64,000 nucleotides of DNA from Croceitalea marina (lineage in GTDB: Bacteria; Bacteroidota; Bacteroidia; Flavobacteriales; Flavobacteriaceae): contig NZ_JBHULB010000008.1 of NCBI RefSeq assembly GCF_042684265.1, positions 310,001-374,000 on the forward strand, written 5' to 3'. Of this stretch, positions 18,401 to 26,762 are shown one piece after another. Made by a program: the position numbers and the translations under genes. Each line of letters starts with the position of its first letter. Within the stretch, counting starts at the first letter, position 1. Under the pieces are notes generated by a model that saw only the letters and a list, made by a program, of their open reading frames with translations, ran no database searches and was not told the origin of the DNA.

Positions 18401-18713
18401 TGCAACACTAAATGGCGCTGAATACATAGGTGCAGGTGGTGAAATTGGGTCTTTAAAAGTTGGCAAACTTGCCGATTTAATTGTTTTGGATAAAAATCCG
18501 TTAGAAGATATTAAGAATACGGAAACTGTAAGGTACACTATGGTGAACGGCCGTCTATTTGATACGGACACTATGAATGAAATCGGTAATAAAGAAGAAA
18601 ATCGAGGTCGATTTTGGTGGGAAAACAACAAGTACAACCAAGCCTTTGCATGGCACGAATCTTCTAAGAGTTTTACTGTGCCAGGTTGTGGTTGTGAGTT
18701 AGGGCATCAATAA
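15426..18713 (+). CDS. Large exported TolB/PD40 propeller-amidohydrolase fusion
   Basis: 1095 residues. The ATG at 15426 is preferred to a TTG four codons upstream because a clean signal peptide (1-19, ending SLLAQ) begins there. Residues about 40-650 hold repeated PD40 blades (FSPDGKHIAFTSD, SPDGKTIVF), probably forming two propellers. The C-terminal half (about 655-1065) is a metal-dependent amidohydrolase with the HxH motif in VDAHAHVGG (His719, His721) and the late signature LRAATLNGAEYIG...GSLKVGKLADLIVLD. The C terminus has a CGC motif. It probably hydrolyses a cyclic amide or dipeptide in the periplasm. Two smaller amidohydrolases lie nearby at 19667 and 21085. Confidence 0.88.
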   Translation: MKRICILLVLLTSISLLAQEEKKKDKKWDVTNPGESFNFKDYPLSTDEGTWMNIDVSPDGKTIVFDLLGDIYKMPITGGKATALRSGIPFEVQPRFSPDGKHIAFTSDAGGGDNLWVMKSDGSDAKQVTKESFRLLNNAYWTPDGNYLIGRKHFTSQRSLGAGELWQYHITGGSGLQITKRKNDQQNLGEPCVSPDGKYVYYSEDVYPGGYFQYNMDPNSQIYVIKRYDFETGKTVTITGGPGGAVRPQLSRDGSKLAFVKRIRTKSVLFLHDLETGEEWPLFDGLSKDQQEAWAIFGVYPNFNWTPDDKAIVFWSGGKIHKIDVNSLEVTNIPFQVANNIKIAERVHFNSPVAPENFEAKVIRHTITSPDGKTLVFTAVGHLWSKKLPNGKPKRLTSNTDFEAEPAFSPNGKELVFVTWNDENLGAIHKMPVTGGSSTKLTTEKGIYRTPSFSPSGNLITYRKEGGNNDQGRTFTKKTGIYTINSDGSNQKWVLQEGEYPTFTKNGKRIFYQTGGTYFGNLTKSLKSVDLNGKEARTHVKSKYANRLVPSPDNQWIAFTNLHKAYIAPLVMTGKTIDLDNNSKFVPVSQLSKDAGINLHWSKDSQKIMWTLGDEYFSNNIKDRYTFLAGSPEKVAKPDSTGIKVGLQLKHHKPSGKIAFTNARIITMEGDVVIENGTIIINENRIEQLGASSDISVPNNAKVFDVSGKTIMPGIVDAHAHVGGFRYGLTTQKHWQLYANLAFGVTTSHDPSANSESIFAMSELIKTGEMIGPRLYSTGIILYGADGDFKAVINNLDDARSSIRRTKAYGAKSVKSYNQPRREQRQQVMQAARELGINVVPEGGSTFYHNMSMLMDGHTGVEHNIPVAPVYKDVIELWKNSKSGYTPTLIVNYGGLNGEYWFYQKDNVWENEKLLKYTPRGLVDARSRHRTMVPDEEYENGHILVSKDATALTNNGVKVNLGAHGQLQGLGAHWELWLLHQGGMTNMQALRAATLNGAEYIGAGGEIGSLKVGKLADLIVLDKNPLEDIKNTETVRYTMVNGRLFDTDTMNEIGNKEENRGRFWWENNKYNQAFAWHESSKSFTVPGCGCELGHQ

Positions 18714-18757
18714 ACGATTCAAACAAAACGGGCTTAAATAAATACTATAAAACCCGT

Positions 18758-18836
18758 AACACGCTACATAAAATTGTTGAATTTAATAGTACTTTCGTAC
18801 TTGTCGTAGCAAGAGTGCAAGCTAGCGTGTTTTCGT
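18758..18836. repeat. Intergenic hairpin resembling the DUF6090-associated elements
   Basis: A perfect 9-bp inverted repeat, AACACGCTA (18758-18766) and TAGCGTGTT (18823-18831), encloses a 56-base loop containing a smaller hairpin AGTAC-TTTC-GTACT. The right side continues as GTGTTTTCGTTA, matching 11 of 12 bases of the GTGCTTTCGTTA end shared by the elements at 22454 and 27360. It may be a diverged member of the same family. The orientation relative to neighbours gives no clear terminator, as no T-run follows. Confidence 0.45.
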
Positions 18837-18863
18837 TATTGTAGGGTTGTTAAGGCGCCTCAA

Positions 18864-19631
18864 ATGTCAAAATTACCCAAAGAAAACCAGTTTTTAGACC
18901 TATCGGATTATGGCAGGCCAATAGCTGTAATCATCGCAAAATCGCTAAAAAATACTGCGTTTACCCCTATTCATGTTACCATTGGTTTCGTTATTTGCGG
19001 TCTGCTTGCCATTTACTGCATTTTAAACCAGCATTATTGGGCAACGGCATTCTTTTTGGTTTTAAAATCCATTTTAGATGCGGCTGACGGAGAGTTGGCA
19101 CGCGTCAAAAAAACCCCATCATATACAGGCAGGTATCTCGATTCTGTTTCTGACATCATCTTAAACCTGCTCCTTTTAATAACGATTTGGTACGTTACCG
19201 ATGGTTCATTACTCTACACACTCTTAGCTTTTGTTGGTATTCAATTACAAGGTACCTTATATAATTATTATTACGTTATTCTCAGAAACAAACACGATGG
19301 CGATACTACAAGTAGGGTTTTCGAAAATAACCCACCTATAGCTATGGAAGGTGAAAAACAAATAAACGTTGATATTCTTTTTGGGCTTTACACTTTTTTC
19401 TACGGTGCTTTTGATAAGATTATCTATACCCTGGATAAAAAGGCTTCAGAGAGCAAGAAATTACCCAATTGGCTGATGACCGCTGTTTCTACCTTCGGTC
19501 TTGGTTTTCAATTGTTACTGATAGGCCTCATGTTGGTCTTAGGATTTAAACAATACATCATACCTTTTTTTATTGGGTATTCCATATTTATTCTAGTTTT
19601 TATTGGGCTTCGTCGCTATATTAACCGATAG
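18864..19631 (+). CDS. CDP-alcohol phosphatidyltransferase family protein
   Basis: 255 residues with about six membrane helices and the full family signature Dx2DGx2ARx8Gx3Dx3D, seen as DAADGELARVKKT...GRYLDSVSD at about residues 72-97. These enzymes transfer a phosphatidyl or related phospho-alcohol group from a CDP-activated donor to an alcohol, in the inner membrane. The acceptor is not identifiable. The gene is separated by about 150 bases from the PD40-amidohydrolase and followed 35 bases later by an amidohydrolase gene. Confidence 0.88.
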   Translation: MSKLPKENQFLDLSDYGRPIAVIIAKSLKNTAFTPIHVTIGFVICGLLAIYCILNQHYWATAFFLVLKSILDAADGELARVKKTPSYTGRYLDSVSDIILNLLLLITIWYVTDGSLLYTLLAFVGIQLQGTLYNYYYVILRNKHDGDTTSRVFENNPPIAMEGEKQINVDILFGLYTFFYGAFDKIIYTLDKKASESKKLPNWLMTAVSTFGLGFQLLLIGLMLVLGFKQYIIPFFIGYSIFILVFIGLRRYINR

Positions 19632-19666
19632 TCATTATCTTGTAATCAACTCTTTTTACAAATCTT

Positions 19667-21082
19667 ATGCGTACCGTTTTTCTCTTTTTGGGGTGCCTGC
19701 TTTTATGGGGTTGCCCCCCTTTGCCAGATAAGTCTGACATCATCATTAAAAACGTAAACCTTATCGATATTGTAACAGGCACTATTGAAAAGAAAGATAT
19801 TTTTATTACCGATGGTCGCATTACGCAAATCATTACAAAAGGCGAAGAACGAGCTTATTACAAGGCAACCGCTAAGATTATTAACGCGAAAGGAAAATAT
19901 GCCTTGCCTGGCTTTTGGGACAATCATGTGCATTTTCGAGGTGGTGATTCTTTAATCGATGCCAATAAAAATTTATTGAAGCTTTTTATTGCAAACGGGA
20001 TCACGACAGTTCGTGATGCTGGGGGTGATTTGACCCCAGCGGTAATGGTATGGAAAGCGGCCGTCGAAAAAGAAGAACTACTAGGGCCAACGATTTTTAC
20101 TTCAGGTCCTAAACTCGACGGACCAAATGCTACTTGGGCAGGTTCTTTAGTGGTGGAAAATGACAACGACATTAAGAAAGCACTGGATTCCTTACAAAAC
20201 ATACCAACGGATTATGTAAAACTCTATGATAGCCGAATAAGTGCTGAGGCATATTTAAATACCATAAAGGAAGCTGAAAAAAAAGGAATTACTACATCTG
20301 GTCATATGCCATTTACTGTGGAATTAGATGAAGCTATAAATGCAGGTATAGATGGTATTGAACATCTCTATTATATCATGAAAGGCTGTTCTAGCAAAGA
20401 AGCCGAGATTACCGAGCAACTTCGAAAAAAGGAAATAGGTTTTTGGGAGGCTATGCCTGCTTTGCAAGCTTCCTATTCCGAGGCAGTAGCTGCAAATACT
20501 TTTGCTAAAATGAAAGAGAAGCAGGTGTACTCCATCCCTACCCTACATATTGGTAAAGTATTGAGTTATTTAGATGAAGTAGACCACTCACAAGATGATT
20601 ATCTAAAGTATATGGGCAATGGCATTATAAAAACTTATGAAGGGCGAATTAACAGGGCGAAAAAATCAAGCCCTGAAACCATTCAAAAACGTAAAGACTT
20701 GGACTTGTTTTTTGGGCAATTGGCAAAAGCAATGTCCGATGTTGGTGTATCACTTTTAGCAGGTTCGGATAGTGGGGCATTTAACTCCTACACCTACCCT
20801 GGAATTTCTTTACATCAAGAATTAGAAGCAATGGTCGCTGTGGGCATTTCTCCGTTGCAAGCCTTGCAGAATTCAGCATACAAAGGATCTCAGTTTTTAA
20901 AAAAAGATAATGACTATGGCAGATTAATAGAAAATAATATTGCAGATATTGTATTGCTTAATGAAAATCCTTTAGAAGATATTACGCAAACCCGCAACCT
21001 TGCCTACGTTATTAAGGGGAATCAGATTTTGAACAAAAAAGAGCTTGAAGAACTCTTAGCTTCGGCTATAAATAAAAACTAA
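19667..21082 (+). CDS. Amidohydrolase lipoprotein
   Basis: 471 residues. The N terminus has a signal sequence with a probable lipobox (LLLWGC, Cys at 16), so the enzyme is likely anchored in the envelope. The amidohydrolase fold shows the metal motif NHVHFRGG after LPGFWD, a GHMPF His, an EHLYYIM His region, the late Asp in LLAGSDSGAF and the C-terminal signature ADIVLLNENPLEDI. The family hydrolyses amides such as imidazolone or dipeptides. It is 2 bases upstream of a paralogous gene, with which it must be co-transcribed. Confidence 0.86.
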   Translation: MRTVFLFLGCLLLWGCPPLPDKSDIIIKNVNLIDIVTGTIEKKDIFITDGRITQIITKGEERAYYKATAKIINAKGKYALPGFWDNHVHFRGGDSLIDANKNLLKLFIANGITTVRDAGGDLTPAVMVWKAAVEKEELLGPTIFTSGPKLDGPNATWAGSLVVENDNDIKKALDSLQNIPTDYVKLYDSRISAEAYLNTIKEAEKKGITTSGHMPFTVELDEAINAGIDGIEHLYYIMKGCSSKEAEITEQLRKKEIGFWEAMPALQASYSEAVAANTFAKMKEKQVYSIPTLHIGKVLSYLDEVDHSQDDYLKYMGNGIIKTYEGRINRAKKSSPETIQKRKDLDLFFGQLAKAMSDVGVSLLAGSDSGAFNSYTYPGISLHQELEAMVAVGISPLQALQNSAYKGSQFLKKDNDYGRLIENNIADIVLLNENPLEDITQTRNLAYVIKGNQILNKKELEELLASAINKN

Positions 21083-21084
21083 TT

Positions 21085-22455
21085 ATGAAAAAACTAGCAC
21101 TTTCCATCTTAATATTAATGTTGGGCTCATGTGGTCAATCACAAAAAATGGTTAGTGAAACGGCTACTCTACTATCTAATGTACATATTGTAGACGTTGA
21201 GAATGGAACCATAATTAAAAATAAACATGTGGTAATTGATTCTGCAAAAGTTCAATTAATTCTTGATGAAGTTTTAAACGCAGACCAATACCAAAATGTA
21301 ATTGATGGTAAGGGCGGATATTTAATTCCTGGTCTAGCAGAAATGCACGCCCATATTCCACCGCCAACCGCATCAAAGCAACGACTTGAAGAGGTGCTTT
21401 TTCTATACCTATCCAATGGCATTACTACCATAAGGGGAATGCTCGGCCATGAGACCCATTTAAAGCTCCGTGAGGACATTGCCAACGGAAAAGTACTAGG
21501 GCCACGGGTATTTACCTCTAGCCCTTCCCTAAACGGAAACTCTGTGACATCCAAAGAAGAGGCCATAGCTAAAGTAAGGGCCTATAAAGAAGCTGGTTTC
21601 GATTTTCTAAAAATCCACCCTGGTATCCAACGTGATGTTTTTGATCAAGTGGTCGCTACTGCCAACGAAGTAGGTATTCCCTTTGCGGGCCATGTTCCCG
21701 TAGATGTGGGTATTCGGCATGCTTTAGAAAGCAACTATGCTTCCATTGACCATATAGATGGTTTTTTAGAAGGTCTGGTCCCTGAATCTGAAAATGTGGA
21801 CCCCACCGCCAATGGTTTTTTTGGGTACAATTTTACACCGCTGGCAGATACGGAGAAGATAGATGAGTTGGTTTCCCTTTCCAAAAAACATAAAGTTTGG
21901 ATAGTACCTACACAAAGTCTTTTTGAACGTTGGTTCGCACCAATTACTGCTGATGAATTATTAAAGCAACCTGAAATGCAATACATGCCAAAGGCAACTT
22001 TGGAGAATTGGAAGCAGGTAAAAGAGCGTTACATGGCGGACAATAGTTTTTCTGCGGAGCAATGGCAGCAATTTGATAATATTAGAAAGCAACTGCTAGC
22101 GGCATTAAATAAAAACGGACATGGAATTTTATTGGGTTCCGATGCGCCGCAACTTTTTAACGTTCCAGGGTTTTCGATTCATCATGAGATTGATGGCATG
22201 TTGGGAGCGGGAATGACACCGCTGGAAATACTAAAATCTGGAACACTTAACCCGGCTATATTCTTTGATATGGAAGACACTTTTGGACAAGTAAAAGAAG
22301 GTTTAACAGCAGATTTGGTTTTGCTTGAGGCTAACCCCTTAGAGGATTTAAAAGCACTAAAAACAATACAAGCTGTGATTTTAAAAGGACAGCTTATCAC
22401 TAAAACAGAAATCGAAGAACGGCTTGAAAAAATTGCTGAAAATGCTTTGAGATAA
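21085..22455 (+). CDS. Amidohydrolase lipoprotein, paralogue of the upstream gene
   Basis: 456 residues with a lipobox at residues 13-16 (LGSC). The same order of motifs as its neighbour is seen: AEMHAHIPPP (HxH), PFAGHVPV, SIDHIDGF, LLGSDAPQLF with the late Asp, and ADLVLLEANPLEDL. The two paralogues probably arose by tandem duplication and may differ in substrate. The stop codon overlaps the left arm of the hairpin repeat at 22454, which marks the start of the accessory island. Confidence 0.86.
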   Translation: MKKLALSILILMLGSCGQSQKMVSETATLLSNVHIVDVENGTIIKNKHVVIDSAKVQLILDEVLNADQYQNVIDGKGGYLIPGLAEMHAHIPPPTASKQRLEEVLFLYLSNGITTIRGMLGHETHLKLREDIANGKVLGPRVFTSSPSLNGNSVTSKEEAIAKVRAYKEAGFDFLKIHPGIQRDVFDQVVATANEVGIPFAGHVPVDVGIRHALESNYASIDHIDGFLEGLVPESENVDPTANGFFGYNFTPLADTEKIDELVSLSKKHKVWIVPTQSLFERWFAPITADELLKQPEMQYMPKATLENWKQVKERYMADNSFSAEQWQQFDNIRKQLLAALNKNGHGILLGSDAPQLFNVPGFSIHHEIDGMLGAGMTPLEILKSGTLNPAIFFDMEDTFGQVKEGLTADLVLLEANPLEDLKALKTIQAVILKGQLITKTEIEERLEKIAENALR

Positions 22456-22524
22456 CGGCCAAGTGTATGGGGCGGACGCAGCGATAGCAAGTCTGATCTC
22501 ATATACATTGTTGTGCTTTCGTTA
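22454..22524. repeat. Hairpin repeat element A (DUF6090-associated)
   Basis: The outer arms AACG/CGTT (22454-22457 and 22520-22523) and the inner arms GTGTATG/CATATAC (22463-22469 and 22500-22506) can pair, the latter with one G-T wobble. The loop holds GACGCAGCGATAGC and the right end reads TTGTTGTGCTTTCGTTA. Copy B at 27360 shares loop and right end almost exactly but has a different inner stem that again pairs. It begins inside the stop codon of the upstream amidohydrolase gene and ends 5 bases from the stop of the first DUF6090 gene, on the opposite strand. Confidence 0.7.
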
Positions 22525-22527
22525 CTT

Positions 22528-23325
22528 TTATTTATGCTGTTCTAATTCCTTTTTTAGTTCTATTAATCTTCTTTGAATGGAATTTACCATTGTAAGTTCT
22601 GAATACATGTTACCTGCAAGATAATTCAGGTTATTTATAAGTTCTGAATCCTTCAATAAGTCTGTTAAGACCGTTTTTGCTTCTTTTTCATCAATATCTA
22701 TTTGACAATTTTCTTGAAGTTTAACAGATAAACTATTCCCTGTTTCTATTACAATGTCTCCACAATTGATTCTAATTTCTTCTTGAATGTTATTTGGCAT
22801 TCTTCTTCTTAAATATTCTCTATAACTGTTTGGATAATTGGCTGTGTTTGAATTTGACCAATTTGATTCATAAAAGTTTATTAGCCTTGTTCTTAATTCG
22901 TAATTGCTTATGAGATTAATTTGCCCTGAATTTTTAAGTTCTTTATATGTTGAAGCCGGCTGTCTCGCATCAATATCCTGACTTGCTTGGTAAAAATCAA
23001 TAAGACTTTGATTGGGCATATTAAGAGCCAAATCAGGGTTTAAGAAGTGTTGCTGTACTCTGTTAGTAAAATCCTTGACTTGCTTGTTATAGTGTATATA
23101 ATTATCAATAAATGATATTTCTTCATTTATATCATCTAAAAGTCTCGTAATAAACAAACTTTCCAATTTGTTATTCTTTCTATTTTCATTCCAATTATTA
23201 ATGGATAACGCAATTAAAATTCCAATAACGACAAGGATGATTTCTCCAATTGCGTAAATCAGATACTTGCTGAATTTATTTTCAGAAAGAAGTCTTTGTC
23301 TAATTTTTCTAAAGAATTTTATCAT
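22528..23325 (-). CDS. DUF6090 family membrane protein (copy 1)
   Basis: 265 residues beginning with the DUF6090 signature: MIKFFRKIRQ, then SENKFSKYLIYAIGE and the single membrane helix IILVVIGILIALSINNW (about 30-46), followed by NENRK. The remaining 215 residues are mostly helical, hydrophilic and of unknown function. The first 50 codons are close to those of the second copy at 27427, while the bodies are unrelated by eye. DUF6090 proteins are common and numerous in Flavobacteriaceae, and their role is unknown. Repeat element A lies directly downstream. Confidence 0.85.
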   Translation of the reverse strand: MIKFFRKIRQRLLSENKFSKYLIYAIGEIILVVIGILIALSINNWNENRKNNKLESLFITRLLDDINEEISFIDNYIHYNKQVKDFTNRVQQHFLNPDLALNMPNQSLIDFYQASQDIDARQPASTYKELKNSGQINLISNYELRTRLINFYESNWSNSNTANYPNSYREYLRRRMPNNIQEEIRINCGDIVIETGNSLSVKLQENCQIDIDEKEAKTVLTDLLKDSELINNLNYLAGNMYSELTMVNSIQRRLIELKKELEQHK

Positions 23326-23832
23326 AGGTTAGTAGTTGGTTATAACCGAGCACAACGCCGCGCTATGTGCGACCGCTGGGTTAACAGTTTACAAGTTGTG
23401 GCTTAGGCGGCTAATTTTAAGGGAATATAGCAAAATCAAATCAACTATGTAGCGGACATTTGTCATGCTTATAGATTCGCTATATAGTTCGTCAAGAAGT
23501 CCGTGCTAGTGGATGTTGCCTTGTTGTATTTTGCGTTATTAGAATTAAAATAAACGTACAACCGAGCATAACGACCGATGAACACCCGTAAAATAAAAAG
23601 CAATAGTGAATAAACTATGGTATAGCGTGCTGATATGTTGCGTTAATAGCCTAGTGGTGATTTTAGCAAATGATCCCTTTATTCTCCGTATTAAGTGACC
23701 TAAAAAAGCGCAGTGATAATGTAGCAAATTTACACACGAAATTTTTGAAGTATAACAGATTTTATTTTTATAAAAATCACTTTAAATGAAGCACTTAAGT
23801 CGCTATTTTCATATATCTTGTTGGTAATAGTA
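23326..23832. other. Gene-free 507-bp intergenic stretch with repeat fragments
   Basis: No convincing gene is visible. It contains two related motifs, TAACCGAGCACAACGCCG (23343-23360) and CAACCGAGCATAACGACCG (23559-23577), and a right-arm-like TTGTTGTATTTTGCGTTA (23521-23538) similar to the ends of elements A and B. These suggest one or two decayed hairpin elements of the same family, or an emptied cassette, between the DUF6090 gene and the S41 peptidase gene. A 60-codon open frame here has no signs of being a gene. Confidence 0.5.
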
Positions 23833-24885
23833 TTATTCTTTTTTATCAAAAAATTCAAAAGCCCTAATAATATTTTCGTCTTTAGTTAAATCTTTAAAAT
23901 TATCTTTTTTAGAAATTTCAATATCAGGTGTAATGTATTCACGGTATTTATTTTCTTCATCTACTACATAAGATAGTGTAAGTGCTATTTTGTTATTAAA
24001 TGGTAGTTCAAACATGTCATTACCTGTTAGAAGGCCATAAGTTGGTTCCCCTATAAAAATGACATCTTTCCTGTTTTTAAAAGCAACAGCTATATCTTCT
24101 CCAGCGCTACCCGTCATTTTACCAGTAATTAAGGCCACTGGTATTTTTAAATTTGGTTTTGAACGGACTTCAACTTTAGCCTTCAGACTATCATTAGAAT
24201 AAAAAGTGCCATTTTCAAGTCTATTCGAGCCAATAATCTTTCCATGTGTATCCATTGAATTGTACACAACGCTATCTCCTAATAAATCATACAATGCAGT
24301 CAACATAACATAAGCGTTTCCTCCAATATTAAATCGTAAGTCTATAACCCAACCTTTAACACTTTCTTTATCCTTAAGGTGTATAATTGTATCATACATC
24401 TTTTGTGTTTTTAAATTCAAGGAATCCTGAGGTATATTAATCAGAAGCATTCCTGGCATATTTATATAACCTATGTTTTTCTTAATAAGTTTTACTTCAA
24501 ATTCGTACCCAGAGTTGTCCTGTAACTTAGTAATAAAGTCTTCAGAAAAATCATCCGCATATAGCGCTTTGTTTAATGTGCTTTTATACGAACCTGTATC
24601 AGCAAATAATTCGCAATGATTGCAACCTATAGTGTCTAATAATTTAGGAACGGTATGTAAAGATTTTTCAAAACTTTCCGATTTAGTTGCATTATTAATA
24701 ATGAAGGGTTTTATGGAGTTCCAATTTACCTCCTCACGTTTTAGGTATTTGGTCTCCAGTTTTTCGAATAAATCATTATAGAAAAATGTAATGCTATCCT
24801 TAACCGTATGCAGTTTATTTTGTCCTTGTATATTTAGTGTTATAAATAAAAAGCCAAGTAAGGTAATCCTAAGTATTGTTTTCAT
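23833..24885 (-). CDS. S41-family (C-terminal processing-like) peptidase, exported
   Basis: 350 residues with a signal peptide (1-22, ending NIQGQ). The catalytic core shows KGWVIDLRFNIGGN, typical of the S41 fold, and the nucleophile region ITGKMTGSAGEDIAVAF with the Ser near residue 260. VIFIGEPTYGLLTG is the conserved strand after it. A PDZ domain is not evident, as in the shorter retinoid-binding-like/tricorn-core members. It probably cleaves peptides in the periplasm. It follows the membrane AraC gene on the same strand (97 bases), so this regulator may control it. It belongs to the minus-strand island. Confidence 0.85.
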   Translation of the reverse strand: MKTILRITLLGFLFITLNIQGQNKLHTVKDSITFFYNDLFEKLETKYLKREEVNWNSIKPFIINNATKSESFEKSLHTVPKLLDTIGCNHCELFADTGSYKSTLNKALYADDFSEDFITKLQDNSGYEFEVKLIKKNIGYINMPGMLLINIPQDSLNLKTQKMYDTIIHLKDKESVKGWVIDLRFNIGGNAYVMLTALYDLLGDSVVYNSMDTHGKIIGSNRLENGTFYSNDSLKAKVEVRSKPNLKIPVALITGKMTGSAGEDIAVAFKNRKDVIFIGEPTYGLLTGNDMFELPFNNKIALTLSYVVDEENKYREYITPDIEISKKDNFKDLTKDENIIRAFEFFDKKE

Positions 24886-24982
24886 AAAAAAATTATTATT
24901 ATGAAGACAAAACTAATTTAGGAATAGATTGTTTCTATTAAAAAAAGGCGGAAGAATGTCCATAAAAAAAATATTGGACGTA

Positions 24983-26029
24983 TTATTTTTTAAGTGTTGA
25001 CTTGTACTGAGAAGGTGTTAATCCGGTAAATTTCTTGAACACAGCATTAAAAGAAGATTTAGAACTAAAACCAGCATTTTCAGCGATAGCTACAAGGGTA
25101 TATTTCTTTTGGTCATCGGATTGTAACTGTTTTTTTACTTTTTCTACTCTTTGTTGGTTGATATAATCAGAAAATGACATATCGAAAGTTTCGTGTATGT
25201 ATAAAGACAATTCTTTTTCCGTTACATTTAATAAAGGGGCAAAGTCGGATACTTTTAAACTCTTGTTAGTAAATATTTCTTCTTTCGCTATATAATCTTC
25301 AAATTTATGAGCTAAAGAATGTGATGGTTTTGAGGTGTTATTGCTATGCTGCTTTAAGCTAAATTGGTTAAATAAGAATTGTGATTTTGTGAGAGATTCT
25401 AATCCAACCCAATAGATATATATGGTGTTTATGACCAAAATAATCAAGTAAAGTTGGCCATTATCTTGCAGGCCAGCAATAGTAACTAGAACTTGATGTA
25501 TTAAATTTACTATTGTGAATGCTGTGAAGACATAAGAAAATTTTAGTAGCCAATTCCAATTTTTCCGAACCTTGCGTAAGCCCTTAATTTCTGTACTATT
25601 TCTTCTTAAGAAACGTATGCTAAAAAAGACTAATACAAGATTAAAAATTAAATATGCGAATTCATTGTAAACAAAAAAACCAGTTTTGTATACCTTAAAA
25701 AAAATATCTTTATCTATACCAGTATGAAGATTCACATACCAATACATTCTTAGAACACCATAAAATAAAGCTGGTAGAAATAAAAGATATTCTTTTTTAA
25801 GAATTGTGTTTTTATCCTTGAATACTTGGGATTTTATATAGAAATAAAATCCTACTCCAATTAGGTATTTATATGGAAACGGAAATGAACTTACCGGTAT
25901 ACCTGCAAACTTTTCTATACCAAGAATATGAAAAGCATAAATCAGATTAAAAAAAGATAGCGAAAAAAGAAACAAAGCATAAAAAATAAATGCTTTTTGG
26001 TTTTCCTTATTCTTAAAAAAGAAAAACAA
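24983..26029 (-). CDS. AraC-family regulator with N-terminal membrane domain
   Basis: The N-terminal part has about seven hydrophobic segments (to about residue 215) and the last 100 residues form an AraC DNA-binding domain with two helix-turn-helices (LKVSDFAPLLNVTEKELSLYIHE and VAIAENAGFSSKSSFNAVFKKFTGLTPSQYK). This architecture is common in Bacteroidota and lets a membrane sensor act directly on DNA. The start is unsettled: TTG at 26029 is the first usual start, but the frame stays open to 26095 and encodes a plausible continuation of the first helix (SIILFGAIQGFALC) without any ATG, GTG or TTG. The true start may be a rare codon such as ATT at 26086. Confidence 0.82.
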   Translation of the reverse strand: MFFFFKNKENQKAFIFYALFLFSLSFFNLIYAFHILGIEKFAGIPVSSFPFPYKYLIGVGFYFYIKSQVFKDKNTILKKEYLLFLPALFYGVLRMYWYVNLHTGIDKDIFFKVYKTGFFVYNEFAYLIFNLVLVFFSIRFLRRNSTEIKGLRKVRKNWNWLLKFSYVFTAFTIVNLIHQVLVTIAGLQDNGQLYLIILVINTIYIYWVGLESLTKSQFLFNQFSLKQHSNNTSKPSHSLAHKFEDYIAKEEIFTNKSLKVSDFAPLLNVTEKELSLYIHETFDMSFSDYINQQRVEKVKKQLQSDDQKKYTLVAIAENAGFSSKSSFNAVFKKFTGLTPSQYKSTLKK

Positions 26030-26165
26030 GCATAATGCAAAGCCTTGTATGGCCCCAAAGAGAATGATACTATTTATTAATGAAATATTGATTTTCTAGT
26101 TAAGTTTATTGTTTTTCAATTTAATTTAGAAAAGAGTTGTTTTTTATCTCAGTTCTTTGTTGGCT

Positions 26166-26762
26166 TTAGTTTTTTGCAAATTCAATTAATGGATTAATAT
26201 TTCCATTATCAGCTTGCTTAAGTGAATTTATATATTCTTTCCTTATTTCGTCAGCTCTGACCATATTCGATTGGTGCCACGTAAAAATCTCTTTCTTAAA
26301 TATTGATTCCATTATTATATCTGCCATCATTCTTGAATGTCTTCCATTCCCATTGGGAAAACAATGAATAGAAACTATTCGATGTTTGAATCTGATTGCA
26401 ATTTCTTCTGGCGAATAAGTTTTATTCTCAATCCAATATTTTGTATCCTCCAATAGATTTTTTAACTCTACTGCAATTTGGATCCATGGAATACCAATGT
26501 TTTTTTCAGTCCTTCTGAATTCACCTGCCCATTTCCATACATCTCCATACATTCGTTTATGCAGATTTTTGACAAATTTTTCTGTGAGTATTTTTTCGCG
26601 TTTCAAATTTGCATGAATAGTCCATTCAACCGCTTTTTCAATATTCAACTGTTCAAATTCGTCCAGTTCACCTTGAGTTGTAATTGTTTTTATTTTCAAC
26701 CCTTCCTTTTCCTCTTCTTCTAATGGTGTTTGTCCGTCTTTGTAGTTGAATTCTAATCCCAT
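26166..26762 (-). CDS. Fic-family protein, mobile mystery protein B
   Basis: 198 residues with a Fic motif HCFPNGNGRHSR at 133-144. His133, the GNGR anion cradle and the last Arg are present, while the acidic position of the canonical HPFxx(D/E)GNGR motif is Asn137. Fic enzymes usually transfer AMP or another phosphate group from a nucleotide to a target protein. The N-terminal sequence and the partner gene fit the family called mobile mystery protein B, which is nearly always encoded after protein A and often on mobile DNA. It overlaps the A gene by 10 bases. A toxin-antitoxin-like role is inference. Confidence 0.88.
   Translation of the reverse strand: MGLEFNYKDGQTPLEEEEKEGLKIKTITTQGELDEFEQLNIEKAVEWTIHANLKREKILTEKFVKNLHKRMYGDVWKWAGEFRRTEKNIGIPWIQIAVELKNLLEDTKYWIENKTYSPEEIAIRFKHRIVSIHCFPNGNGRHSRMMADIIMESIFKKEIFTWHQSNMVRADEIRKEYINSLKQADNGNINPLIEFAKN

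Noticed and set aside
23545..23727. 60-codon frame in the island spacer
   Set aside because: Overlaps repeat fragments and shows no protein-like pattern or start context.
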